DNA from: Photobacterium profundum
GTDB taxonomy: Bacteria; Pseudomonadota; Gammaproteobacteria; Enterobacterales; Vibrionaceae
Length of the DNA: 64,000 bases
NCBI RefSeq assembly: GCF_003026285.1
Contig: NZ_PYOD01000001.1
Location: forward strand, 1-64,000
Direction: 5' to 3'
The translations under genes were made by a program, and so were the position numbers. Below the pieces are notes generated by a model. That model was given only the letters and a program-made list of their open reading frames with translations. It did not search any database and was not told the origin of the DNA. This document shows positions 9,559-18,237 of the stretch, piece after piece (position 1 is the first letter of the stretch; every line of letters starts with the position of its first letter).

Positions 9559-9967
9559 TTATATAATGTGTCCCAATTTAACTTTTTCACAATACATATA
9601 TAATAATCATTTGACTGGGCATTCATAATGCCACTGTATGAAAATTATTGAATAAGTGATACTGATCCTCTTTTAAACCTTTATAAGTTGTTACTGATAT
9701 TATTATCATGAGTAAAGATCACGTTTTTTAGTCTTTTTTGTTCGCTTTTCGTACAGATATGCATCTAGCTATCATTTCATCCTTTTTAAATAAAAGCGCA
9801 CTAATCATGAAAATTCTCACACATTCATACAGGGAATAATTTCAATGAATAGTTTTAACATAAATAAAAAATCACACCTAAAAAGGCTTTTATTTCCTGC
9901 ATTTTAAATTATGTTAAAACGTTGTAATATTGACACTGCTCATCATTATTAAATAGGAACAGCTGTA
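9559..9967. other. Divergent intergenic region
   Basis: This 409-base AT-rich region separates the minus-strand signalling genes from the glutaredoxin-like gene and should hold both promoters, but I cannot place them with confidence. A 20-codon reading frame at 9845-9907 (starting MNSFNINKK) has aggg ahead of its ATG. I regard it as a candidate micro-ORF only. Confidence 0.45.
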
Positions 9968-10327
9968 ATGAAAATAGTCCGTTGGGTCTTAGGACGTATC
10001 ATCCTTTTACTGAATTTCATTTTCTCTCCACGCGCGCAAAAACGTGATAATTCAGAACAAAATCTTGTTAACCAAGATGTTGATAAATTAAAGCTCTACC
10101 AATTTGATGCATGCCCATTTTGTGTGAAGGTGCGTCGCTCTGCTAAACGTTTAAATTTACCGCTAGAGACACGAAACGCAAAAGTTGCACCTTGGGAGCA
10201 AGAACTGATCAATGATGGAGGTGCACGAAAAGTACCTTGTTTACGCATTGAAAAAGAAAATGGCAGCATCGAATGGCTATATGAATCAAATGATATCATT
10301 AGCTATTTAGAGCAACGCTTTGCTTAG
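9968..10327 (+). CDS. Membrane-anchored glutaredoxin-like protein
   Basis: The 119-residue protein has an N-terminal hydrophobic segment (residues 5-20, VRWVLGRIILLLNFIF) that should anchor it in the inner membrane. A glutaredoxin/GST-N-type thioredoxin fold follows from residue 40. The redox motif is CPFC (DACPFCVKVRR), and the conserved cis-Pro region is KVPCLRIE, where a third cysteine follows the proline. The tail YESNDIISYLEQRF is the usual SN-D-I-x-YL glutathione-contact motif. It probably reduces disulfides or glutathionylated partners at the cytoplasmic membrane face. The positive charges after the anchor (SPRAQKR) favour a cytoplasmic domain. The aggaaca site precedes the ATG, and a 13-bp hairpin follows the gene. 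Confidence 0.85.
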   Translation: MKIVRWVLGRIILLLNFIFSPRAQKRDNSEQNLVNQDVDKLKLYQFDACPFCVKVRRSAKRLNLPLETRNAKVAPWEQELINDGGARKVPCLRIEKENGSIEWLYESNDIISYLEQRFA

Positions 10328-10361
10328 TGTTAATTTTGAGCATTATTTATAACATCTAATG

Positions 10362-10402
10362 AGATTAAGTGAACTAAATCAATTCGTTCACTTAATCTTT
10401 GT
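10362..10402 (+). terminator. Hairpin terminator after the glutaredoxin-like gene
   Basis: AGATTAAGTGAAC (10362-10374) pairs perfectly with GTTCACTTAATCT (10386-10398). Only a short T run follows, so termination may be incomplete and the DUF3334 gene could receive some read-through. Confidence 0.6.
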
Positions 10403-10490
10403 GCACACTTGAAATAATAGTGAGACACTGTCTAATTACTTGCACTAAAAGCGGTATCAACACTGGCTTTTTGCCAATACGGGACAAAGA

Positions 10491-11165
10491 ATGAAAAAAA
10501 ATAAAATTATAACAACTGACGATATTCTACTTAAGCTTTGCCAATCTATTTCAAGTGTTTTATCTACCGCGACAGATAGCCAAATCAACTACTCTGCGAT
10601 GGTACAAAAGATTAATAAAACAAGCTTAAAGCCTGATATCGGATGTTTTGTACTATTTGATGGTGGTTTCACCGGTCTCGTTGTGAGTAACTTCACTCAA
10701 CAAGCTGCACTTGAAATTTATCAAGCGTATATGTTAAAAATGGGAATTCCTCATGAAGATCTTGCGATTCATCATACTTCTGACGAAGTAGCTGATGTAC
10801 TGGGAGAACTGATAAATCAAACCGTTGGTGACTTCACAAGCAAGATCCGTCGTGAACTACAAATTTCCATAACGCAGAATCAACCTAAAATGTTAGCGTT
10901 AAATAAACAAATTATTCTTTCTGTCGATACTAACCTTGACCGCCCACAAGCGCGTCGTGTTAGCTTTACAACAGAAAAAAATAACATCTTTTATTTAGAA
11001 CTCGCAATGGATAAGACTGAATTTATTCAACTTGAAGAGTTTGAGCAACATCAAGATATCGATCCTGACGTGATTATCGAAAACGAAAAAAAGCAAAAGG
11101 AAAGTAATTTAACACTTGTAAATCAAGCGGATGAACAAGACCTACTTGATGAACTTGGTATTTAA
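10491..11165 (+). CDS. DUF3334 protein with CheC/CheX-type signature
   Basis: This soluble 224-residue protein resembles DUF3334, an uncharacterised family common in Vibrionaceae. Residues 40-200 look like the CheC/CheX phosphatase fold. The helix at 102-109 reads DVLGELIN, an exact match to the D-x3-E-x2-N catalytic signature by which CheC, CheX and FliY dephosphorylate CheY-P (D102, E106, N109), followed by QTVGDF. The tail (residues 180-224) is acidic and hydrophilic and ends in EQDLLDELGI, which looks like a docking peptide. Together with the REC-CheC gene 0.9 kb away this suggests a phosphorelay or chemotaxis adaptation role. This is inference from the motif and the context. A complex terminator follows. 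Confidence 0.8.
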   Translation: MKKNKIITTDDILLKLCQSISSVLSTATDSQINYSAMVQKINKTSLKPDIGCFVLFDGGFTGLVVSNFTQQAALEIYQAYMLKMGIPHEDLAIHHTSDEVADVLGELINQTVGDFTSKIRRELQISITQNQPKMLALNKQIILSVDTNLDRPQARRVSFTTEKNNIFYLELAMDKTEFIQLEEFEQHQDIDPDVIIENEKKQKESNLTLVNQADEQDLLDELGI

Positions 11166-11194
11166 CATTCACGAATAGTCACGCATAAATTACA

Positions 11195-11257
11195 AAAGGC
11201 ACTATAAGCTACGTTTTCTATCTAGTCATAAATAGAAAACCATGGTGCCTTTCTTTT
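11195..11257 (+). terminator. Bipartite-stem terminator
   Basis: AAAGGCAC (11195-11202) pairs with GTGCCTTT (11245-11252), and inside it GTTTTCTAT (11213-11221) pairs with ATAGAAAAC (11232-11240). CTTTTC follows. It ends the DUF3334 transcript. Confidence 0.75.
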
Positions 11258-11345
11258 CTCATTAATCCTATGAATTGTAACTGCTAATATTTTTCTGTTT
11301 GCTAGACTAAAAAGCATCTTCAGTTACATGTTATAGGTCGGCGCC

Positions 11346-12452
11346 ATGGCTATTCAGACTAAAGCTTACGCATTGTACAAACAATACATCCCCTTCATTA
11401 TTCTACTATCCACTTTCGTCGCTTTACCTGCCCTAGCCGAAAAAACTAACTATGCAGAGCTTAAACGTGGTGACGTCATTAACGTCAATTTAGACCAATT
11501 GCTACCAACCCAAGCAGTCATAAGCTTGGATGAGGAGTATTATAATCTTGGTCGCTATGCTGAAGACTTAAAGACAATGTACAATGACCTTTGTCGTGTT
11601 AACGGTGCTAAGGGTATCAAAAAGTGGGATAAAGATTCGAACCCTACCAATATAAGTACGTACAGCTGTCAGGCAAAGCAAGGAGAAAATATTGATGCTC
11701 TCCCCTCAGTAATTATCGGCCCTGAAGATGGTGAGCTATTTCTTATCGATCACCATAATATTCTATCTACCTTCTGGGATATGCCTAACGGCGGTACCAG
11801 TGTGCCAATAACATTAAAAGTTGAATACAATCTACTGGGTTCTGGTGATGATTTTTGGCCGGAGTTACTGAATGATCACGAAGTTTGGTTATATAACAAT
11901 AAAGGAAAAAAGATCAAACCAAGTGCCTTACCTCAATATATTGGTTCTAAACAATTAAAGCACGATAAGTACTTTTCTCTCGCCTATTTTCTAAATGGTA
12001 TCGCCTATGACATGCCCGATGAGAACAAAGTGCCTTACGTGAAATTAAATTGGTCTCGCGTATTACGAGAGAAAATGGACATCGGTGATTACAATCTTAA
12101 CAATCTTGATGAATACGCTACGGCACTAACATCAGCTGCAACGATTATCACAGATCTAAAAAGTGACACTGTAATAGGAAGATCAAGCAAAACAGCCAAA
12201 GAAATGGGTCAGAAAAGTAGTGTTGATACGAAAGCGTTAGAAAACTTACTGACGAATGAGAAATCAACTTGGCATTATGCGATGGCTTATCGCCTTGCCA
12301 AAAAAGAGAAGGCGACACCAAAAAATATTGAAGATGAAAATAATAATAAAGAAGATGATGCCAGCAACAAAAAAGAGTCGAAGAAAAAAGAATCAAAGAA
12401 AAAAGACAAGCCCAATTCAATCAATGAAACAGATAAAGTAAAAGCTGAATAA
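11346..12452 (+). CDS. Exported ParB-like (ParBc_2-type) protein
   Basis: The 368-residue protein has a signal peptide (residues 1-31, cleavage after ALPALA) and is expected in the periplasm or outside. The mature N-terminus, ELKRGDVINVNLDQLLPTQAVI, and the later IDHHNILSTFWD resemble the putative ParB-like nuclease family (ParBc_2), where the PTQ and DHH segments are conserved. Chromosome-partitioning ParB proteins are cytoplasmic, so this exported version is not a partition protein. The last 55 residues are a highly charged Lys/Glu/Asp/Asn tail (KKESKKKESKKKDK), perhaps a cell-surface or polymer-binding tail. Nuclease or other activity is unproven. It is monocistronic, with an aggt ribosome site and a terminator at 12510-12540. 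Confidence 0.75.
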   Translation: MAIQTKAYALYKQYIPFIILLSTFVALPALAEKTNYAELKRGDVINVNLDQLLPTQAVISLDEEYYNLGRYAEDLKTMYNDLCRVNGAKGIKKWDKDSNPTNISTYSCQAKQGENIDALPSVIIGPEDGELFLIDHHNILSTFWDMPNGGTSVPITLKVEYNLLGSGDDFWPELLNDHEVWLYNNKGKKIKPSALPQYIGSKQLKHDKYFSLAYFLNGIAYDMPDENKVPYVKLNWSRVLREKMDIGDYNLNNLDEYATALTSAATIITDLKSDTVIGRSSKTAKEMGQKSSVDTKALENLLTNEKSTWHYAMAYRLAKKEKATPKNIEDENNNKEDDASNKKESKKKESKKKDKPNSINETDKVKAE

Positions 12453-12509
12453 AGCACAGAATGGAAGAATAGGCACTACCGCCACTATAAAAATAAATAT
12501 TTTTGAACT

Positions 12510-12540
12510 GAGCCTTACCTTAAGAACAAGGCTCTTTTTT
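12510..12540 (+). terminator. Terminator after the ParB-like gene
   Basis: GAGCCTT (12510-12516) pairs with AAGGCTC (12528-12534), followed by six T bases. The stem overlaps the 3' end of the convergent small gene at 12520-12744. Confidence 0.8.
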
Positions 12541-12744
12541 ATCACTTAAAGCAGCTAAGTGAATAATCGCTTGCTCTAAAGCTTGTTGCAAAGAGTGCTC
12601 TTTAATTGTCGAATAAAAAAATGATTCGCGTAATTGAGCATTATGTAAGTAAACCATTTCAAGGTGCTCTGGAAGGTTATCAATATCGAAAATATCAGAT
12701 AAACCGTCGGTGCCTTTCTGATCGAGTGCCATTACATTAACCAT
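12520..12744 (-). CDS. Small hypothetical acidic protein
   Basis: I do not recognise the family. The protein has about 74 residues if it starts at the ATG at 12744, which has gagg five bases ahead. Longer in-frame forms begin at ATG 12771 or TTG 12777 but lack a ribosome binding site. The sequence is acidic, with a predicted helical C-terminal half (HSLQQALEQAIIHLAALSDKK), and has no signal peptide. The gene lies alone between convergent neighbours, and its 3' end forms part of the terminator of the ParB-like gene. Its sensible amino-acid composition supports it being real. Confidence 0.55.
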   Translation of the reverse strand: MVNVMALDQKGTDGLSDIFDIDNLPEHLEMVYLHNAQLRESFFYSTIKEHSLQQALEQAIIHLAALSDKKEPCS

Positions 12745-12980
12745 TATATCCTCGCTTAAATCTTGTGTCATAATCAAAAACCGTTACGTTTGCTACCATA
12801 AGAGTAATTCAAACGTAGCAGATTACACCGCCCATTAATGCAACATAAGATTTACAATTAGATCTAAGCGTTAACAGTCATGATGTGAGAATGACAGTGG
12901 CGACACAAGACATTGGGAATATATATTGCAGATTCATACACTGCTTATCAGTGTATGAATAATAAAGCGCAGGTAAAACT

Positions 12981-13433
12981 TTATTTTTTAAAGTTCTTAA
13001 CCAAAAAGGTATCAAGCTTATTGGCAAAATTTTGTCGATCAGCCTGACTTAATGGCGGTGGCCCACCGGTTTGAACACCAGAGCTACGCATTGTTTCCAT
13101 GAAGTCTCGCATCTGCAAGCGCTGCTTAATCGTGTCTTTAGTATATAATTCGCCACGCGGATTCAGGGCATGTACCCCATTGGTGATCAATTCATCAGCT
13201 AGTGGGATATCGGCAGTAATCACCAAGTCACCAGCTTCAGCCTGTTGAACAATATGATCATCGGCAACATCAAAGCCCGCTAACACTTGTGTTGAACGGA
13301 TATGTGGTGACGGTGGTACTCGTATATGGTGATTGGCAACTAGTGTCACCATTATGCCTACCCTATTAGCAACACGAAATAAAATTTCTTTAATAACGTT
13401 CGGACACGCATCTGCATCAACCCAGATCTGCAT
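12981..13433 (-). CDS. yaiI: UPF0178/DUF188 family protein YaiI
   Basis: The 150-residue cytoplasmic protein matches E. coli YaiI/YqxD (UPF0178) over its full length. It starts [16 protein letters not shown], where DADACP is the family hallmark. It continues with [19 protein letters not shown].. [16 protein letters not shown] and LNPRGELY, and ends with a [15 protein letters not shown] segment. The acidic residues (D6, D8, the DIPLAD aspartates) are arranged as in PIN-like metal-dependent nucleases, and that relationship is the usual suggestion for this family. No substrate is known. The gene has an aggaa site and lies after the ybiT terminator. Confidence 0.92.
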   Translation of the reverse strand: MQIWVDADACPNVIKEILFRVANRVGIMVTLVANHHIRVPPSPHIRSTQVLAGFDVADDHIVQQAEAGDLVITADIPLADELITNGVHALNPRGELYTKDTIKQRLQMRDFMETMRSSGVQTGGPPPLSQADRQNFANKLDTFLVKNFKK

Positions 13434-13485
13434 ATTATTCCTATATTTTAACTAACTCAATACTGAGTATGATAACGCTGAATAC

Positions 13486-13518
13486 AGAAAAGCCACCATT
13501 AAAAATGGCGGCTTTTCT
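13486..13518. terminator. Bidirectional-looking terminator after ybiT
   Basis: AGAAAAGCC-ACCATT pairs with AATGG-CGGCTTTTCT around an A-rich loop. On the minus strand the stem ends in TTTTCT, which fits termination of ybiT before yaiI. Confidence 0.75.
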
Positions 13519-13557
13519 AATTGTTTACTTTATTTGTAACTCAAGCAAGCGGTTAAA

Positions 13558-15153
13558 TTAACCAGTAAGACCTTGCTTAGTTAGGTACTCTTCGTAAGTA
13601 CCGTGGAAATCTTCAATACCATTTTCTGTAATTTCAATGATGCGTGTTGCAACTGAAGATACAAACTGACGGTCGTGAGATACAAACATTAATGTACCTT
13701 TGAAGTTTTCAAGTGCAAGGTTCAATGCTTCAATAGATTCCATATCCATGTGGTTGGTTGGTTCATCCATTAGAAGAATGTTTGGCTTTTGCATAATTAG
13801 CTTACCAAACAGCATGCGACCTTGCTCACCACCAGAAATTACTTTTACAGATTTCTTGATGTCATTTTGAGAGAAAAGCATACGACCAAGAATACCACGA
13901 ACAACTTGTTCGTCGTCACCTTCGTTTTTCCACTGACCCATCCAATCAATAAGGTTCATGTCTTCAGCGAAATCTGAGCTGTGGTCCTGAGCATAGAAGC
14001 CGATATTGTGGTTTTCAGACCACTTAACCATACCTTCCATAGGTTCCATTGCACCAGCAAGCGTGTTCAGTAATGTTGATTTACCAACACCATTCTGACC
14101 GATAATTGCGATACGCTCACCAACTTCGACCATTAGCTTAACGCCATTGATCAGAATGTTTTCACCGTAACCTTGCTTTAGACCTTCAACTTCTAATGCG
14201 TTACGGAAAAGAGGTTTTTCTTGATCAAAACGAATAAATGGCGATTGGCGGCTAGATGCCTTCACTTCACTCAATTGAATCTTATCAAGCTGCTTTTGAC
14301 GTGACGTTGCTTGCTTCGCTTTAGATGCGTTAGCAGAAAAACGGCTTACGAACGTTTGTAGTTCAGCCATCTGTGCTTTCTTCTTCGCGTTATCAGCATG
14401 TAGCTGTTCACGTGACTGCTCTGCCGCTGACATGTACTCATCATAGTTACCAGGGAATAAGCGAAGTTCACCGTAATCTAGGTCAGCCATGTGGGTACAA
14501 ATACTGTTTAAGAAGTGGCGATCGTGCGAGATAATGATCATTGTGCAGTTACGCGCCAACAGAATCTCTTCTAACCAACTAATAGTGTGGATGTCCAAGT
14601 TGTTCGTAGGTTCGTCAAGAAGCATAACTTCTGGATCAGCGAAAAGAACTTGAGCAAGAAGCACACGTACTTTAAGACCCGGAGCAACTTCACTCATTAA
14701 GCCAAAGTGTTGCGATTCAGGAATACCAAGACCCAATAGTAATTCACCAGCACGCGCTTCAGCAGAGTAACCGTCCATTTCAGCAAATTCTGTTTCTAGA
14801 TCGCCAACACGCATACCGTCTTCATCTGACATTTCAGGTAAAGAATAAATGTGATCGCGTTCTTCTTTTACTTTCCAAAGTTCTTTGTGACCCATAATAA
14901 CGGTATCAACAACAGAGTATTCTTCAAAAGCAAACTGATCCTGACCCAACTTAGCCATACGCTCGTTTGGATCTAATGAAACAGTACCACCTGACTGCTC
15001 TAATTCGCCGCCAAGGATTTTCATGAAGGTTGACTTACCACAGCCATTCGCGCCGATAAGACCGTAACGGTTACCACCGCCGAATTTAACTGAAATGTTT
15101 TCAAACAATGGCTTATCGCCAAATTGCATTGTAATGTTAGCTGTAGAAATCAA
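13558..15153 (-). CDS. ybiT: ABC-F family ATPase YbiT
   Basis: YbiT is a soluble ABC-F protein of 531 residues with two ATP-binding cassettes and no membrane domain. Members of this class act on the ribosome, usually at the E site. The first Walker A is GANGCGKST (residues 34-42), the second GQNGVGKST. Both cassettes have [11 protein letters not shown] or [15 protein letters not shown] Walker B motifs, and a charged linker ([20 protein letters not shown]) joins them. The signature of cassette 2 reads ISGGEQGRM, close to the E. coli LSGGEKGRM. The start codon is TTG, preceded by a weak ggaac site, and the residues after it align with the family N-terminus, so the non-ATG start is likely real. 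A terminator for the upstream gene separates the two. Confidence 0.93.
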   Translation of the reverse strand: MISTANITMQFGDKPLFENISVKFGGGNRYGLIGANGCGKSTFMKILGGELEQSGGTVSLDPNERMAKLGQDQFAFEEYSVVDTVIMGHKELWKVKEERDHIYSLPEMSDEDGMRVGDLETEFAEMDGYSAEARAGELLLGLGIPESQHFGLMSEVAPGLKVRVLLAQVLFADPEVMLLDEPTNNLDIHTISWLEEILLARNCTMIIISHDRHFLNSICTHMADLDYGELRLFPGNYDEYMSAAEQSREQLHADNAKKKAQMAELQTFVSRFSANASKAKQATSRQKQLDKIQLSEVKASSRQSPFIRFDQEKPLFRNALEVEGLKQGYGENILINGVKLMVEVGERIAIIGQNGVGKSTLLNTLAGAMEPMEGMVKWSENHNIGFYAQDHSSDFAEDMNLIDWMGQWKNEGDDEQVVRGILGRMLFSQNDIKKSVKVISGGEQGRMLFGKLIMQKPNILLMDEPTNHMDMESIEALNLALENFKGTLMFVSHDRQFVSSVATRIIEITENGIEDFHGTYEEYLTKQGLTG

Positions 15154-15188
15154 AGTACTGTTCCATAAATAGTTTATGTATCAAGCAT

Positions 15189-15220
15189 TAAAAAAGCTGA
15201 CATCGTCTGTCAGCCTTTTC
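15189..15220 (-). terminator. Terminator upstream of ybiT
   Basis: GCTGACA (15196-15202) pairs with TGTCAGC (15208-15214), flanked by A and T runs on both sides. On the minus strand the stem is followed by TTTTTAATGC, so it ends the D/Y/S-rich protein transcript. Confidence 0.8.
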
Positions 15221-15339
15221 AATTTTAATTGCGGCATAGTATATCAGGTTTCGTGAGCCACATCACCATTAATAACATTCATAATATGAACAAGTTACCG
15301 GTATAGGCATGCAGCCTAAACTTAACACCGATAAACCGC

Positions 15340-16290
15340 TTAATAGGTAGACGAATAGTCATCTGAATAATCACTATCTGAATAGTCAGTGTCATCTTCA
15401 TCGCTGTAACCATCGTCGCTATAGTCATTTTCTACATAGTCATCGTTGGTATAGTAATTAGATGATTTAAGGTCAATCACAAACAGGCAATCAAAAGTAA
15501 TGAGGTTACCATCTTCATCATTAAATTTGCTCATATCTACCATGCCTGATAACCGCACAGTACCTTTACTATTTTTAAAACGTCCAGTACCACGAAGAAC
15601 TGAATTATTTTTACTTGAAGCGCCTGTAATATGCGTTATCTTAACGCCGTTAGGTGTCACTATGTCATGTAGCGCTTCTTGAACCGTCGTTTCGCCTCGA
15701 GTAACTAACTTACCATGTGGTGTCTTAAAAAAAGTGGTACCAACTAACCTAATTCCACCGCCCTCATCATCACTTTTAGCCTCAATGTTAGATAAGCAAT
15801 CTATCGCTGTACCTATTTCTTTTTGATTCTTCAAGTTAACCAATTGAACTTTAAAACAAATTGCATCGTCTTTATTACCATCCCCATCAATATCAGGTAC
15901 TTTTCTACTGAACATTTCACCTGTGCCTATTAGATTATAAACAAGGTGTCTATCTGTTTTTTTGTTCTTTCTGTACTTACCGTTATCGTCATACTCATGA
16001 CCGTAATAGTCATGTTGGCTGTAGTCATCTTCGTTATAGCTATCTTCATCATCACTATATTCATAGTTATCAGAGCTATAGCTATATTTATATTTATATT
16101 TGTGCTCATAATAACTATCGTCATCATCGTCGTCATAATTTTTTTCATTATTACTATAATCATCGCTGTAATAATCATTTTCACTATATCGTTCATTGCT
16201 TTCATTGCTTTCATAGCTTTTTGCAAAAACATTGAATGAGATACCGAGGCAGATCGCGATAACAATAGACATTAACTTATTGATATTCAT
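15340..16290 (-). CDS. Exported Asp/Tyr/Ser-rich protein
   Basis: The 316-residue protein has a signal peptide (residues 1-23, ending NVFA). The mature N-terminal region (about 24-105) and the last 45 residues are low-complexity, built almost only from D, Y, S, E, N and K. The middle (about 115-275) is a compact domain with repeated short beta-strand patterns, ending GTGRFKNSKGTVRLSGMVDMS. That pattern resembles the allene-oxide-cyclase/dirigent beta-barrel superfamily, but this is a weak resemblance. The acidic runs could bind Ca2+ or coat surfaces. Tyr-rich acidic tails also recall adhesive matrix proteins. The gene is monocistronic with ggag 9 bases before the ATG, and terminators lie on both sides. 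Confidence 0.75.
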   Translation of the reverse strand: MNINKLMSIVIAICLGISFNVFAKSYESNESNERYSENDYYSDDYSNNEKNYDDDDDDSYYEHKYKYKYSYSSDNYEYSDDEDSYNEDDYSQHDYYGHEYDDNGKYRKNKKTDRHLVYNLIGTGEMFSRKVPDIDGDGNKDDAICFKVQLVNLKNQKEIGTAIDCLSNIEAKSDDEGGGIRLVGTTFFKTPHGKLVTRGETTVQEALHDIVTPNGVKITHITGASSKNNSVLRGTGRFKNSKGTVRLSGMVDMSKFNDEDGNLITFDCLFVIDLKSSNYYTNDDYVENDYSDDGYSDEDDTDYSDSDYSDDYSSTY

Positions 16291-16708
16291 TGCCTTTTAC
16301 TCCACGAACATTTTCGTATAGATCAATGAGTCAATTCGTTACTCATTGTCAACAAAACACAGTTGATCGCAGAGGCACAAGGCAATATTAAATATCGTAA
16401 TACACCTAAAAAACAAAAAATTAAGCATAAGTGCTTAATAAATGTCGACTCTGCAATGTATTGTCTAATTATTGTAGGGTATGTTGGTGCTATCGGTTAG
16501 TTATGTAAGACTTGTCTATATCAGGCTTACATATCTGATAAGAGTCCTATTTTTAATAAATCATCACTATATTTTTAAATTATTACGGCCAAATTCTCAA
16601 TTATGAGACATGAAATTAACGACTAAAATGAAAAAACAAATGTAATGATAATCTCTATTTAGAGACAAAATAGAGTGCGTAAAGAATGAATTATATCTTT
16701 AATCACCC
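16291..16708. other. Intergenic region, AT-rich
   Basis: This 418-base gap has no gene. It contains CAATGAGT (16324-16331) inverted as ACTCATTG (16341-16348), a possible operator just upstream of the D/Y/S-rich gene. It also contains CTCTATTT (16653-16660) inverted as AAATAGAG (16668-16675), a weak hairpin 34 bases after the flippase stop that may end that transcript. The rest has no recognised signal. Confidence 0.5.
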
Positions 16709-18163
16709 TTAAACTTTGCGAAAGTCAGTAATATGTCGAAAAAACAAAGAAGTGAGTTTACTCTTTAGCTGTGGGTATAAATTAGGGAAGGTATTTAAAT
16801 ACACTAAAAGTATGAAAGTAAAAATACTAATTATACCACCAGAGATAAACACCATCCAAGTCGAAAACGTCGCTGAGATAACACTATGAAACAGATACGC
16901 CACGCAGCAAAGAGATAAGGTTTTTACCCAACAAGTATGTTTATAAGGTAATGGTTCTAATGACTGACTAACACAGTAAAGTAACGCTAAACGCATGCTA
17001 TAAACCCCACCTAACACAGCAACCGCAGCCCATATACCATAAAGTGGAATTAAAAAGTAATAACCCATTACCGCTATTATTGCACACAAGCATTGTATCC
17101 ACATTTGCTTCTGACTTGATTCACCGCTGAAACACCCTAAGTTCATTAATTCACTTATGTTTTTTATTGCGCTAACTAAAATAAGACCAACAACCACTTT
17201 AGCAACTAAATAATAATCACTAGGGAAAAACAGGTAAATAAAACTTGGCACAGTCAAAAGCATTGAAAGTGCAATAATAATGATTAAGTTACAACCAATA
17301 AGAGCCTTTTCTGCACATTGCTGTGAACCGTTTTCTTGTTGTAATATTTGAATCCTATTTGGAAACCACCACAAACAAAATGGTTGCATTAACAAACTTA
17401 ATATTAGTGAAAACTTAGCGCTGACTGCGTATACAGCTAATGTTTCAACGTTTACTTTATCGGCAAGAATCCATTTATCAAGCCCTGTAACAGCAAACAT
17501 ACCGATACCACTAATAACAATGGGACCTCCAAATTTAAGCAATGGTAATGAATAACCTAAATAACCTAATCGTCCCATTTGCTGCCATTGGAATTTTAGT
17601 AAAAAAACAAGCATTAATATACTCGATACCGTACCTGCAATTAACACCCCATCGATTCCAAATCCGTACTCTAACAAAATGACGATAAGTAAAGCCTGAA
17701 CGATAGCTTTAACAACATTAAAAATACAAAACCACTTAGCCAATGACTGCATGCGCATTAAAGTAAGAGGAATAGCAATTAACCCATCTAATAGTGTTGG
17801 TATCGCTATTAATACCACTTGGTATACTTCAACTTTTGCTGGTATATACAAAAGTAACCATGGCATAATTAACCAAACAATCACACCCCCCATTACTGCT
17901 GCAATGAGGCTAAGCGAGAAGCAATTAGCAATTAGCAATTGCCGTTTTTCTCCTTCACTAGAACCAACAAAGCGATACATTGCATCGATTAAACCGAAAC
18001 CAACTAAAATGGTACCAATATCAGCCAGTAATATTAACGCTTCAAGTGAACCATACTCTTTCGTAGGTAAGTGTCCTGTGACATAAGGCATCATAAACAA
18101 TGACACCCCTTTCATCATCACAATACCGACTCCGTAATACAAAGACTGTTTGACTACACTCAT
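16709..18163 (-). CDS. Polysaccharide flippase, Wzx/MOP superfamily
   Basis: The product is an integral inner-membrane protein of 484 residues with about 12-14 hydrophobic segments spread over its length. It is organised as in Wzx-type lipid-linked sugar flippases of the MOP superfamily. The N-terminus (SLYYGVGIVMMKGVSLFMMPYVTGHLPTKEYGSLEAL) is typical: the YG.. A..L segment follows the first helix pair. It should move an undecaprenyl-linked oligosaccharide from the cytoplasmic to the periplasmic leaflet. The neighbouring GT2 (74 bases upstream on the same strand) and the GT4 support this. No wzy polymerase is nearby, so the pathway must be completed elsewhere or the product is a short glycan. 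The substrate is unknown. Confidence 0.87.
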   Translation of the reverse strand: MSVVKQSLYYGVGIVMMKGVSLFMMPYVTGHLPTKEYGSLEALILLADIGTILVGFGLIDAMYRFVGSSEGEKRQLLIANCFSLSLIAAVMGGVIVWLIMPWLLLYIPAKVEVYQVVLIAIPTLLDGLIAIPLTLMRMQSLAKWFCIFNVVKAIVQALLIVILLEYGFGIDGVLIAGTVSSILMLVFLLKFQWQQMGRLGYLGYSLPLLKFGGPIVISGIGMFAVTGLDKWILADKVNVETLAVYAVSAKFSLILSLLMQPFCLWWFPNRIQILQQENGSQQCAEKALIGCNLIIIIALSMLLTVPSFIYLFFPSDYYLVAKVVVGLILVSAIKNISELMNLGCFSGESSQKQMWIQCLCAIIAVMGYYFLIPLYGIWAAVAVLGGVYSMRLALLYCVSQSLEPLPYKHTCWVKTLSLCCVAYLFHSVISATFSTWMVFISGGIISIFTFILLVYLNTFPNLYPQLKSKLTSLFFRHITDFRKV

Positions 18164-18237
18164 GAAACACCTTATTACTTAATTAGAAATATAAATAATT
18201 TTATATTTTCATTAATGATGCATTTTATACTCATAAT

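Noticed and set aside
15946-16239. Hydrophobic open frame antisense to the D/Y/S-rich gene
   Set aside because: It is the reverse complement of Asp/Tyr/Ser codons, which always reads as Ile/Val/Phe-rich, and it has no ribosome site.
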